Assembly (NCBI RefSeq): GCF_016469035.1
Contig: NZ_JAEHJZ010000004.1
Coordinates: 173,173 to 237,172 of the forward strand
Reading direction: 5' to 3'
Source of the DNA: Gelidibacter salicanalis
GTDB taxonomy: Bacteria > Bacteroidota > Bacteroidia > Flavobacteriales > Flavobacteriaceae
Length of the DNA: 64,000 nucleotides
Shown: positions 35,616 through 45,042 of the stretch, in pieces
Position numbering within the stretch: position 1 is the first letter of the stretch
Layout: every line of letters begins with the position of its first letter
Translations under genes and position numbers: made by a program
The notes under the pieces: model-generated
Told to the model about the DNA's origin: nothing
Database searches by the model: none
What the model saw: the letters and a program-made list of their open reading frames with translations, nothing else

Positions 35616-38600
35616 ATGAAATTTAAAATTACTTGTCTTTTATTTATTGCGTTAAGCCTGTGCGAAATGACATTTGCACAAAAAGGAAACGTGACAGGAA
35701 TAGTGACCGATAATCAAGGTCTTCCTTTAATTGGGGTAAATGTTATAGTAAAAGAAACGTCAAGAGGTGTCCAGACTGATTTTGATGGGAATTATTCTAT
35801 TCAAGCTGAATCAGGTGAAATTTTAGTTTTTTCCTTTGTGGGTTTACGAACAAAAGAAGCAGTTGTGGGAAAAGACGACACTAAGAGAGTTATACTTGAT
35901 ACGGATCTTGCAGAATTGGATGCAGTAGTTGTTACGGCACTAGGTATTAAAGCTCGTCCAAGATCTGTATCAACCGCTATAGAAACTGTAACTTCTGAAG
36001 ATATTGAGAATTCTGGTGAGACTAATCTTGCAAATTCTTTATCTTCCAAAGCTGCAGGTGTGAATGTGATAAGCTCTTCCGGTTCCGTAGGAGCCTCATC
36101 AACAATTAGAATACGAGGAAATACGTCTATTAACAAATCGAATAGCCCTCTCTTTGTGGTAGACGGTGTACCTATTGATAACTCTAATGTAGGTAATAGT
36201 AATGGAGGGGCAGATCAGTCTAATAGAGCTATTGATATAAATCAAGCCGATATTGCAAGCATGGACATTCTAAAAGGGACTGCAGCACAAACCTTATATG
36301 GATTAAGAGCAGCGAACGGTGTAATACTTATTACTACTAAAAAAGGAATTGCAGGCGCACCTTCCGTTTCCATAACTTCAACAACCCAATTCAGTACCAT
36401 CAGTCAAGTTCCCGAATTGCAAAATGAATTCGCGCAAGGCCGTCCTATAAACGGTGTTCCTACTTATAGAGGACCCGAAACTCGTGAAAGTTTTAGCTGG
36501 GGTCCAAGAATATCTACACTAGAATATGATGGCGATACTTCTTATCAATATCACAATAAAGGGAGATTAGTTCCTAACGGAACAGGAAATGGTCAACCTG
36601 CTGAAGCCTACGATCATTATGATTTTTTTAAGACTGGAATACTTCAGGAGCAAAGTGTTTCAGTAAGAGGGGGTTCAGAAAAAATGAAATATTATATATC
36701 TGGATCTAATCTCGATCAGTCCGGTATTTCCCCTAAAGAAAAATTTTCAAGAAAGTCTTTTAGAACAGACTTAAGTGCCATGTTATTAGATAATTTTGAA
36801 ATATCTGCGAGTGCTAATTTTGTTAATTCTGGTGGGCGTAGAGTTCAAAGAGGTTCAAATATTTCTGGAGTGATGGTGGGAATAATTAGAACTACTCCTA
36901 CGTTCGACAATGCAAATGGTTTATCTGACCCAGCAAATACGCCATCCGCATATGAGTTAGCCGATGGTACACAACGAAGCTATAGAGCAGGAATTTATGA
37001 CAATCCTTATTGGACAGTTGCTAAAAACCCGGCTGTGGATGACGTAAAAAGATTTATTGGAAGAATTTCATTCGATTACAAACCTTATGATTGGGCAACT
37101 ATAAGGGGCAGTATAGGTTACGACGAGTATTCTGATGTAAGAAAATCAGTATTGGATATCAATTCGGCATCAAATCCTCAAGGACAAGTCTTTGATTCAA
37201 ATATATTTAATGAAGATATAAACACCCAGTTGCTTTTACTTACTGTGCACAGTATAGGTGATAAAATTACAATTAATGGTTTGCTAGGTTATGATGGATT
37301 TGCTACAGAGAGTTTAAATAGAGAGGTACTTGGTAATGCTTTGACGGTTCCAGGACTATTTAATTTAGCAAATACCGCCAGCCAAATTTCATCAGAGTCT
37401 TTAGGAAGAAAAAAATTGGATGGTTTACTTTTCGATGCGAGATTTGCATATGATGACATGATTTTTTTGAATGGAACATTTAGAAATGATTGGTCGTCCA
37501 CATTACCTATTAAAAATAATAGTTTCCAATCGTATAGTGTAGGAACTAGCTTCATATTTACAGAATTATGGAAAAATGATGTTATAAATTATGGAAAAAT
37601 AAGAGGCTCTTTTGGAAAAACCGGAAATGATGCTCCAATATTCGCGACTTTAACTTATTATGGTGCTGCTGCTGCTGGAGGAGACTTTTTTATAGATTCT
37701 AATCAATTTCCATTATTTTCTACAGTTGCTTTTGAGAGATCGTCACAATTGGGGAATCCAAATATAAGACCTGAACAAACAAGGGAGTATGAACTTGGGA
37801 CTGAAGTTTATTTATTTGATTCGCGCTTTAAATTGGATGTAACTTATTATAATAAAGAAACTACAGATCAAATTATAGCAGTTGCTCAGCCATCAGTTAC
37901 TGGATATACTTCAAGAATAATAAACGCCGGTATAATAGAAAATAAAGGTTGGGAGATTTCGGGTGGAGTAAAAATTATAGATAACGATAATTTTTCATGG
38001 GATATCGATGCCAATTGGACAGCTTATGAGACAACTGTTGTTGAGCTTGCGGAAAATGTTGAATCCATAACTTTGTCTGGCTTAGGAAGTATCAATAGTG
38101 TTGCTGTTCCTGGACAGCCCTACAGTTCTATATTCGGTACTCGTTTTGCTCGCAATGATAATGGAGAAGTAATAATTGGAAATGACGGATTTCCTATACA
38201 AGATTCAGAATCAGGTATAATTGGCGATCCTAATCCAGATTGGACCATGGGGCTACGAAATTCATTCTCCTATAAAAACTTTAGTCTATCCGCCCTATTA
38301 GATATACGAAAAGGGGGAGATGTATGGTGTGGAACCTGCGAAGTTGCAGATTATTTTGGAACTTCAAAAAAAACTGCGGAACAAAGGAGTATCACTGACT
38401 TTGTGTTTGAAGGAGTAAATGTGGATACAGGTCTACCCAACACAAAGGAAGTTGCATTTGCAGATCCTAACAAATCTGTTAATACAAATAGATGGGTCAG
38501 GTATGGGTTTACTGGTGCGGCAGAAGAATATATCTATGATAGTTCTTGGATAAGATTACGTGAAATCACACTTTCTTATAAATTGCCAAGAAGTATCATT

Positions 38601-38783
38601 GATAAGACATTTCTTACTGGAGGATCTTTAACTATTTCAGGTCGAAATTTATTTTTAATTACTGATTATCCAGGTGTAGATCCCGAAACAAATCTAAATG
38701 GCGACTCAAATGGAATAGGATTAGATTATTTTAATCAGCCTAATACTAAAAGTTATTCTCTTACAGCTAAATTTAATTTTTAA
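35616..38783 (+). CDS. susC-like: SusC/RagA-type TonB-dependent outer-membrane transporter
   Basis: The 1,055-residue precursor (from ATG 35616; an upstream ATG at 35592 precedes the signal peptide by eight residues) has a signal peptide ending TFAQ. Then come a carboxypeptidase-D regulatory-like domain (GNVTGIVTDNQGLPLIGVNV…TDFDGNYSI, about 25-105), the TonB box region LDAVVVTALGIK, a plug with VRG-type motif SSTIRIRGNTSI, and a beta-barrel to the terminal FNF. It imports oligomers with its SusD lid. Peptidase neighbours suggest peptides rather than glycans. A CGTC pair (GGDVWCGTCEVADYF) lies near residue 915, in a loop where many SusC proteins have no cysteines. Confidence 0.93.
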   Translation: MKFKITCLLFIALSLCEMTFAQKGNVTGIVTDNQGLPLIGVNVIVKETSRGVQTDFDGNYSIQAESGEILVFSFVGLRTKEAVVGKDDTKRVILDTDLAELDAVVVTALGIKARPRSVSTAIETVTSEDIENSGETNLANSLSSKAAGVNVISSSGSVGASSTIRIRGNTSINKSNSPLFVVDGVPIDNSNVGNSNGGADQSNRAIDINQADIASMDILKGTAAQTLYGLRAANGVILITTKKGIAGAPSVSITSTTQFSTISQVPELQNEFAQGRPINGVPTYRGPETRESFSWGPRISTLEYDGDTSYQYHNKGRLVPNGTGNGQPAEAYDHYDFFKTGILQEQSVSVRGGSEKMKYYISGSNLDQSGISPKEKFSRKSFRTDLSAMLLDNFEISASANFVNSGGRRVQRGSNISGVMVGIIRTTPTFDNANGLSDPANTPSAYELADGTQRSYRAGIYDNPYWTVAKNPAVDDVKRFIGRISFDYKPYDWATIRGSIGYDEYSDVRKSVLDINSASNPQGQVFDSNIFNEDINTQLLLLTVHSIGDKITINGLLGYDGFATESLNREVLGNALTVPGLFNLANTASQISSESLGRKKLDGLLFDARFAYDDMIFLNGTFRNDWSSTLPIKNNSFQSYSVGTSFIFTELWKNDVINYGKIRGSFGKTGNDAPIFATLTYYGAAAAGGDFFIDSNQFPLFSTVAFERSSQLGNPNIRPEQTREYELGTEVYLFDSRFKLDVTYYNKETTDQIIAVAQPSVTGYTSRIINAGIIENKGWEISGGVKIIDNDNFSWDIDANWTAYETTVVELAENVESITLSGLGSINSVAVPGQPYSSIFGTRFARNDNGEVIIGNDGFPIQDSESGIIGDPNPDWTMGLRNSFSYKNFSLSALLDIRKGGDVWCGTCEVADYFGTSKKTAEQRSITDFVFEGVNVDTGLPNTKEVAFADPNKSVNTNRWVRYGFTGAAEEYIYDSSWIRLREITLSYKLPRSIIDKTFLTGGSLTISGRNLFLITDYPGVDPETNLNGDSNGIGLDYFNQPNTKSYSLTAKFNF

Positions 38784-38793
38784 AATTATTAAT

Positions 38794-40191
38794 ATGAAAT
38801 CTTGTAAAATTAAATTAATAAGAACTTCGATAGCTTCCTTGCTTCTTTTCTCTTCTTGCAATTATGATGATATCAACCAAGATCCTACGAGACCTGGGGG
38901 GGCCAATGTAGAAATTTCTGCTATAGTTCCTGCTATGCAGACACAAACACACAGAAATCAGGCAGCCGCCCTTGCTCGTCACGCAGGTATTATAATGCAA
39001 CAATGGGAAGGGAGTGATGCTCAACAATTACAATATACAGCCTACCAAATAGGCGAGGATGGACCCGGTTCCAATACAATTTGGGAATTTGGTTTCTATA
39101 CAGGAGCCATGAGGGATGCTGACGACATTATTAAGCGCGCAACAGAAACAGGTGCTTTTAATACTAGGGGGATAGCTAAAATATATATGGCGATTAATTT
39201 AGGTATGGCCACAAATGTTTGGGGTAATGTTCCTTATTCGGAAGCTTTTCTAGGAGAGGAAAATCTATTGCCAAAATATGATGATCAGGAAGAAATCTAT
39301 AAGACGCTTCAAGTACTTTTATCAGGCGCTATAGAGGACTTAAATGCAGAAGACCCTGCTGGGATTAGAGGAAGTCTGATATCAGGTGATAATCAAAAAT
39401 GGATAAAAGCAGCTCATGGACTGAAAGCTAGATTTTATATTCAGCAAACTAGTGTTAAAAATGATGCAGCTCAACTGGCGCTCGAAGAATCTAGAATGGC
39501 ATTGTCAAGTAACAATGATCAATTAAATTTTTTATTTGAAAACACTCAAAACGGAGGTCATCCTTTAGCTCTTTTTGGAATCAACCGTCCTAATACTTTA
39601 ATTATAAGTAAGTCTTTCTCGGAGCTAATGACAAATGATCCTAGGAAGGGAATATATATGGAGGAAAACCCAGGAAGAGATTATCTTTTCTATAATTCTA
39701 ACAATCCCAGTCTGTTTTGGGCTCAATTAGATAGTCCTTCCCCAGTGATAAGTTACGCTGAAATGAAATTTATTGAATCAGAATCTAAGGTAAGGTTAAA
39801 CGAGGATGGAACAAAGGAATTAAAAGAAGCTATCAAAGCCAACATGGAATTTTTAAGTGTTCCAGCCGGACAAATTGCTGATTATATATCAAATATCAAT
39901 TTGTCCGGATCAACGGAAGAAAAAATCAGAATAGTTATCATTGAAAAGTATAAGGCCTTATATGGACAAAATGCCATAGAGACATGGAATGACTACAGAA
40001 GGACAGGTTACCCAGAAATCACTCCTAATGTAAATGGTTCTAATGGAAACAATCCTTCGGGAATTGTGCCTAGAAGATTGCTTTATCCAATCTCAGAAAG
40101 GTTAGGTAATCCAGATAACTATGAGCAAGCAATTAATGCACAAGGAGGACACCTTCTCGATGATGATTTATGGGTTTTTCCCAAAAATTAA
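38794..40191 (+). CDS. susD-like: SusD/RagB-like outer-membrane lipoprotein, substrate-binding lid
   Basis: The 465-residue product has a lipobox LFSSC with Cys22, then the SusD-like alpha-helical TPR fold: NQAAALARHAGIIMQQWEG, INLGMATNVWGNVPYSEAF, WIKAAHGLKARFYI, and the C-terminal TWNDYRRTGYPEI with RRLLYPISER. It is of the SusD-like_2 type. It starts ten bases after the SusC stop, so the two form an operon, and would cap the SusC barrel and bind the nutrient. A strong hairpin terminator follows at 40235. Confidence 0.93.
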   Translation: MKSCKIKLIRTSIASLLLFSSCNYDDINQDPTRPGGANVEISAIVPAMQTQTHRNQAAALARHAGIIMQQWEGSDAQQLQYTAYQIGEDGPGSNTIWEFGFYTGAMRDADDIIKRATETGAFNTRGIAKIYMAINLGMATNVWGNVPYSEAFLGEENLLPKYDDQEEIYKTLQVLLSGAIEDLNAEDPAGIRGSLISGDNQKWIKAAHGLKARFYIQQTSVKNDAAQLALEESRMALSSNNDQLNFLFENTQNGGHPLALFGINRPNTLIISKSFSELMTNDPRKGIYMEENPGRDYLFYNSNNPSLFWAQLDSPSPVISYAEMKFIESESKVRLNEDGTKELKEAIKANMEFLSVPAGQIADYISNINLSGSTEEKIRIVIIEKYKALYGQNAIETWNDYRRTGYPEITPNVNGSNGNNPSGIVPRRLLYPISERLGNPDNYEQAINAQGGHLLDDDLWVFPKN

Positions 40192-40234
40192 AATTTCATT
40201 TTAAATACTTTGAGTTAGTTATGAGTATTTTTAT

Positions 40235-40267
40235 AAAGAGTCGTTTAACTTGTAAAACGACTCTTTT
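40235..40267 (+). terminator. Terminator of the SusC/SusD operon
   Basis: AAAGAGTCGTTT-AACTTGT-AAAACGACTCTTTT forms an 11-12 bp stem with T-rich end, 43 bases after the SusD stop. Confidence 0.8.
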
Positions 40268-40759
40268 CAAAAAGTATGGGTAGATACTTTTCACATGTTG
40301 AAAATTCGATATTTAAAATGCAAGAATCAATAGTAAAGTTTTTGATTTACATTTAGTTTCTCAGAATAATAAATTGATACTTTCTTCTTTTAGATATTTA
40401 TTGTTCTGATGGAAGCTGTTAAAATTTGTACCCATTCTAAATACTAGCCATTAGGAGTAATGTTCTTGTTTTTGATTTATTTATCAAACTGTATTATGAA
40501 CAGTATTCCAAAACCAATTAATTTCTTCTCATCAGAAATAATGATAATAAGTTACAATGTTAGGATTCTATAAAAATGTAAAAATCACTGGCAAAAAACG
40601 ATACCTAAAATTATAACCTTAAAAATATAGCATCATAAATAATTATAAATATTTTAAACTGTCTTACAGATGGGCAATATTATAAATAATCAACATTCTC
40701 TAAAGAAATTTGTTTCATTTTATAGATAATTCTAATTCATAATAAAATCATTTGCGATC
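40268..40759. other. AT-rich spacer before the amidohydrolase gene
   Basis: About 490 bases with no coding potential. It probably carries the amidohydrolase promoter, but no clear -33/-7 pair is seen. Confidence 0.4.
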
Positions 40760-42112
40760 ATGAAAAACAACTTATATTTCATTTTTTTACTTATAACATT
40801 CAGTGTTGCTTCTCAAAAAAAAGATTCACAAATTATTTTAATAAAAAATATAGAGATATTCGATGGTATTAGCCATCAAACTATTATCGGAAATATTCTT
40901 ATCGAAGGAAATAAGATTTCTAAAATTTCCAGTAGTAATATTTCTTCCACTTCTAAAAATGTTTTGGTTATTGATGGAGAGGGAAAGTTTGTGATGCCTG
41001 GATTGATTGATGCTCACACTCATATCGGTATGGAAGGAATCCAAATGGGCTCCACGTCGGTGGATTGGGGTACAGCCAATATTATTTCTACTCAGGCTGC
41101 GAAACATCGTTTGTTACATGGATTTACCACTCTTAGGAATATGGGTGGGAATGCTATACCATTAGCCAAACAGATTGATAAAGGAACAGTACCTGGTCCG
41201 AGAATTTATCCAAGTGGAGCTTTTATATCTCAATCCGGTGGTCATGGCGATTTTGATGATATTACAGCGGTTCCTCGAACTCCAGATAATTTGTCCTATT
41301 CAGAAAGACAAGGGATCGCTGCAATAGCCGATGGAGCAGATGAAGTATTAAAACGTACGCGCGAACAATTAAGGCAAGGTGCAACTCAAATAAAACTTAT
41401 GGCGGGTGGTGGAATTGGTTCTTCTTATGATCCTATTGATGTTACTCAATATTCTTTGGAAGAATTCAAAGCCGCAGTTTTAGCAACAGATAATTTTGGA
41501 ACTTACGTAGGTGTTCATGCCTATACACCACGAGCTATACAAATAGCAATAGAAGCTGGTGTTAAAACAATTGAACATGGACACTTAATGGATGAAGAGA
41601 CCGCTAAAATGATGGCTGACAAAGGAGTTTGGTTGAGTGTTCAGCCATTCATGATTGAAGAACAAAATGACTATCCTATAGGTTCATCTAGCAGAAAAAA
41701 ACGAGATTATGTTTATGGGCATACGGATGAAGTTTACAAAATAGCAAAAAAACATAATGTAAAAACGGCGTGGGGTACTGACCTTACTGGGAAACAGAAA
41801 ATTGACAGACGAAATGATCTCTCTCGGCTAGTTGGATTAAAAAAATGGTTTTCCCCATATGAAGCACTTAAAATGGTAACGTCTACGAATGCCGAAATGT
41901 TGCGTTTGAGTGGTCCACGTAACCCATATCAAGAAGGTAAGTTAGGAGAATTAACAGAAGGAGCTTATGCCGATTTAATTATAATAAATGGTAATCCATT
42001 AAAAGAATTTGAATTACTGAGTAATCCAGAAGAAAATTTTCTGTTGATAATGAAAGATGGAAAAGTATATAAAAACTCGCTAAATGATATGAAGTTCGAT
42101 ACCACACTTTAG
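40760..42112 (+). CDS. Exported amidohydrolase (imidazolonepropionase/prolidase-like)
   Basis: The 450-residue precursor begins with a signal peptide (about 1-18, FSVASQ). It belongs to the metal-dependent amidohydrolase superfamily: HxH ligands His86 and His88 in LIDAHTHIG, a lysine (IKLMAGGG) that is probably carboxylated to bridge two metals, His in GVHAYTP and IEHGHLMD, and Asp in WGTDLTG. Relatives hydrolyse N-acyl amino acids, dipeptides (Xaa-Pro or Xaa-Arg) or cyclic imides. In this locus it probably works on peptides or acylated amino acids liberated by the M14 and S9 enzymes. It follows the SusC/SusD operon but has its own promoter, given the intervening terminator. Confidence 0.88.
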   Translation: MKNNLYFIFLLITFSVASQKKDSQIILIKNIEIFDGISHQTIIGNILIEGNKISKISSSNISSTSKNVLVIDGEGKFVMPGLIDAHTHIGMEGIQMGSTSVDWGTANIISTQAAKHRLLHGFTTLRNMGGNAIPLAKQIDKGTVPGPRIYPSGAFISQSGGHGDFDDITAVPRTPDNLSYSERQGIAAIADGADEVLKRTREQLRQGATQIKLMAGGGIGSSYDPIDVTQYSLEEFKAAVLATDNFGTYVGVHAYTPRAIQIAIEAGVKTIEHGHLMDEETAKMMADKGVWLSVQPFMIEEQNDYPIGSSSRKKRDYVYGHTDEVYKIAKKHNVKTAWGTDLTGKQKIDRRNDLSRLVGLKKWFSPYEALKMVTSTNAEMLRLSGPRNPYQEGKLGELTEGAYADLIIINGNPLKEFELLSNPEENFLLIMKDGKVYKNSLNDMKFDTTL

Positions 42113-42447
42113 GATTTTTTGTGAAATACTAGAAGATTTACAATAAACACTTAATCCATTAATTAAATTTTCCAAATAGGCACTGTCTCATTAAGTGTGT
42201 AAGTCTTAAAATCTCGGTTAAATATTAATCTCAGATTTTTAAATTACTCAAGTCTTGCATTTTATTTATTTTGGTACTCAAATTTCACGTTCGGCAATCC
42301 TTTGATAATTTCGCGGTTTTTTATACGAATTGCAAATGTGTATGGTTTTCAGCGTTGGCTTTCGTGTCGGAAAAAAATGTGCTGTTTGTATGCTAGGATT
42401 TTCCGAAGGAAAATAGATGTTACAAATACGCAATGATCTTTGATTAA
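42113..42447. other. Spacer before the second integrase copy
   Basis: No gene seen. The segment 42340-42430 (GTTTTCAGCGTTGGCTTTCG…GGATTTTCCGAAGGAAAAT) resembles dispersed intergenic repeats of Flavobacteria and contains a short palindrome TTTTCCGAAGGAAAA at 42399-42413. Confidence 0.4.
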
Positions 42448-42978
42448 GTGGACTTAAATAAATATCCATCGTTTATTAATTCCCGAAACTATTTTATCTT
42501 CAGTTTTTATACTAGAGGTATGAATTTTGCCGACATGATGAAGCTTGAATGGAAAGACACTGACTTCGACAACATCTATTATACGAGATCCAAAACAAAA
42601 GGAGATTTTAAAATTAAGATTGTTCTCCCTGTTCAAGAGATACTGAGCTATTACAAACAATTATCAACAGGTACTAATTACGTATTTCCAATTCTTTTGA
42701 AAAACAGCTTAACCCCATCACAGCTAGAGAATAGAAAACATAAAACCCTTCAACGCTATAACAAAGAATTAAAAGAGATTGCCGAAATCTGCGAAATCAA
42801 CAAACCCCTCAGCAGTTACGTCGCTAGACATAGTTTTGCAAACTGCTTAAAACAGAAAGGAGTCGCTACCGATATAATCAGTGAATCCATGGGGCATCAA
42901 AATCTTGCTGTCACTCAGGCATATCTCAAAGAATTCGACAATTCCGTTTTGGATGATGCGATTGAAATATTGGTTTGA
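42448..42978 (+). pseudogene. Second copy of the integrase catalytic domain, N-terminus missing
   Basis: The 176-codon frame is nearly identical, in both protein and DNA, to codons 227-402 of the integrase at 31063-32271. Homology starts at about GGACTTAA (42450) and ends just before the stop. All catalytic residues are kept (Arg in FYTRGMNF, Arg-His in VARHSF, His in MGHQN, Tyr in QAYL), and the position of the stop in copy 1 is AAG (Lys) here. The arm-binding and core-binding domains are absent, and the TTG at 42448 is not a convincing start. Copies 1 and 2 form direct repeats around the 10-kb peptide-use locus. Confidence 0.8.
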
Positions 42979-43134
42979 GAGAAAATTATATTTAAACTAT
43001 AGATTTGTGTGATAGAGCCTGTATGTTTATCCTTTTGGTATTTGGTCTTTTGTTAGAAATAAGTATTCGTATACAAATCGATATTATGCAGATGCCATTT
43101 TATCTGAATGCTTTAGATTTGAGCTTACTTATTT

Positions 43135-43998
43135 TCAAGGTTTATCATTAGGTAAATACATTTTAATACGCTGTGCAACTATTTCTATAATTTCTTCTGC
43201 GCTAGGTTGATGCGCTTCTGTAATTTGGTGGGCTACACTGGTTCTCCACGCACGTTTTACATTTGCTATTTTAGAATCGTCTATCAGATCATCAGGCGAT
43301 TGATAATCCAATTTTTTATGCATCATTTTTTTGATAAAAATAGGAATGACCATTTCCCACTTTTCCTTTGAAAATTCTTGAGTTAAATGATAGAGGTCGT
43401 AAAAGTCTCTAGGTGCGGTATAAGAACGTTGTTTTAATGCTCTTAGTTTTTCGGAAATCACTTCACCAATGCTATAACATCTAATTTGTCTTCCGCCCAT
43501 TAAGGCATCAGAATAGGGGTGCATAATATGCAACGACTCTGTATCTAGCAACAATATTTCATCCGTACTGATTTCCAATTTTATTTTAGTATGCCAACGG
43601 TTTGGGGGTAGTGGACGTTGGTTTTTAGAATGGTTGGCTCCCCAGTATTTTATATACACTTGATACCCTTTGGGCTCATCCTGAAACATTAGAGGTTTTA
43701 TTTTATCTACACTAAATAGAATGCCTGTATTTTGCTCTGTAGTTTTGGCAATGTTCTGGAGTATTTTTTGGTCTAATACAAAACTTTTACCTAAAGCCGT
43801 AAAATCCAAATCTTCTGAAAAGCGGTAATTTTCTATATAACATTTACGTAAACATGTGCCGCCTTTAAAGACCAACTCATCTTTATAATGTGCTATGAAT
43901 ACCGATAGAAAATGCCCTAATACATAATCTTTATCTACAGTATCAGGTGGCACTTTCCATTCTAGGGCTTTTTGTATAATCTCTTTCTGTAAAATCAT
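43135..43998 (-). CDS. abiEii: AbiEii-type nucleotidyltransferase toxin
   Basis: The 287-residue product is a DNA-polymerase-beta-like nucleotidyltransferase of the AbiEii/AbiGii family. The fold's GGT motif is at residues 46-48 (VFKGGTCLRK) and SEDLDF gives catalytic Asp63 and Asp65. Type IV toxin AbiEii transfers nucleotides (GTP preference reported for characterised members; MenT relatives modify tRNA) and causes growth arrest or abortive infection. It begins one base after the antitoxin gene ends, as an operon. It lies directly beyond the integrase fragment, where accessory defence genes are common. Confidence 0.9.
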   Translation of the reverse strand: MILQKEIIQKALEWKVPPDTVDKDYVLGHFLSVFIAHYKDELVFKGGTCLRKCYIENYRFSEDLDFTALGKSFVLDQKILQNIAKTTEQNTGILFSVDKIKPLMFQDEPKGYQVYIKYWGANHSKNQRPLPPNRWHTKIKLEISTDEILLLDTESLHIMHPYSDALMGGRQIRCYSIGEVISEKLRALKQRSYTAPRDFYDLYHLTQEFSKEKWEMVIPIFIKKMMHKKLDYQSPDDLIDDSKIANVKRAWRTSVAHQITEAHQPSAEEIIEIVAQRIKMYLPNDKP

Positions 43999-44802
43999 TT
44001 AATACTCGGTTTGTGCCATTTGCAATAAATCTTCTTTGCTGGTATTTAAGCGCAATTTCCATTCACTTACAAATTCTCCTTGTTCTAATCCACCTGCATC
44101 CATTAAATTATACTTTTGATTTACTTGTGCTTTGGCATATTTGATAAAGCTTTGCAATTTATCATTCTGAAATAATGTTGCCAAATAACCCATACGTTTT
44201 GTTAGTGCTATGTTATCATAAGCCTTAGTATAACCTATTAATTTATTGTTTGTAAGCTTTGCATTAGCAACGGCTTTTATGACATCAGCAAAATCGCCAG
44301 CATAACGAGGCTGGTCAAAGCAATCAATCAAGGTCATTTCTATATCGGTTATTGTAAAACTGTCGTCTCCATATCCTTTCTGAATTACTCCTATGTTCTT
44401 GTTTTCTTTTACAGTAACAAATTTTACAGTGGAACCCAATATTTGAGTGTCTCTTTTTCGTTGCGTAGTTTTAAGGAACAACGTATTAGGAAAACGTTCT
44501 GTCAAACCATGATGGTGCAACGCTGTCCAATATGCAATGGCACTATTTGAACTTATATAGGTTGCCAGTACATTTATATTGTTATAATTGGGCTTAGCAT
44601 ATACGCCACGTTCGATACGGTTTAATAGGCCCTTTTGGCATAAGTTTTCTACCAACTCGTTTATATTGTTGGCTAGGTTTTTAGGTAATTGTGAAGCTAG
44701 GTCCTTCAAATTAAAATAAAGAAGCTCATAATCATCCAAATGCTTTAATAAAGCTATTTGATCTTCATTTAGACTTTCTGATATGTATGTGCCTTTCGCC
44801 AT
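43999..44802 (-). CDS. abiEi: AbiEi-type antitoxin/transcriptional repressor
   Basis: The 267-residue product has an N-terminal winged helix (about 1-85, with NLKDLASQLPKNLANNINEL and LLNRIERGVYAKP), then the AbiEi antitoxin domain (SNSAIAYWTALHHHGL; DIEMTLIDCFDQPRYAGDF). AbiEi proteins neutralise AbiEii and repress their own operon by binding inverted repeats ahead of it. A 10-bp perfect inverted repeat lies 15 bases upstream of the start (44817-44845), in agreement. It is the first gene of the two-gene operon. Confidence 0.9.
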   Translation of the reverse strand: MAKGTYISESLNEDQIALLKHLDDYELLYFNLKDLASQLPKNLANNINELVENLCQKGLLNRIERGVYAKPNYNNINVLATYISSNSAIAYWTALHHHGLTERFPNTLFLKTTQRKRDTQILGSTVKFVTVKENKNIGVIQKGYGDDSFTITDIEMTLIDCFDQPRYAGDFADVIKAVANAKLTNNKLIGYTKAYDNIALTKRMGYLATLFQNDKLQSFIKYAKAQVNQKYNLMDAGGLEQGEFVSEWKLRLNTSKEDLLQMAQTEY

Positions 44803-44816
44803 TGCCTTTTACGTTT

Positions 44817-44845
44817 CAATAGACCCTAAATAATGGGGTCTATTG
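44817..44845 (-). promoter_or_regulatory. Inverted-repeat operator of the AbiE operon
   Basis: CAATAGACCC (44817-44826) and GGGTCTATTG (44836-44845) are exact reverse complements with a nine-base spacer, placed 15-43 bases before the abiEi start codon. The arrangement matches autoregulatory sites known for AbiEi-type antitoxins; the assignment is an inference. Confidence 0.65.
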
Positions 44846-45042
44846 TTACATGAATGGTAAAAATAGATTATTCTTTTTAAAACTCACTAATAAAATGGCA
44901 AAATCACATTAATTGTAATTTGACAACTTGGGTTAGAACAAATGTTTTGATTGTCTGTTTTAAATTCACCAACAAAAGAATGAAACTGTCGCCTTAAAAG
45001 TCTTACAGGTTTTCAGCATAATACAAACCGAATTTGAAATAT

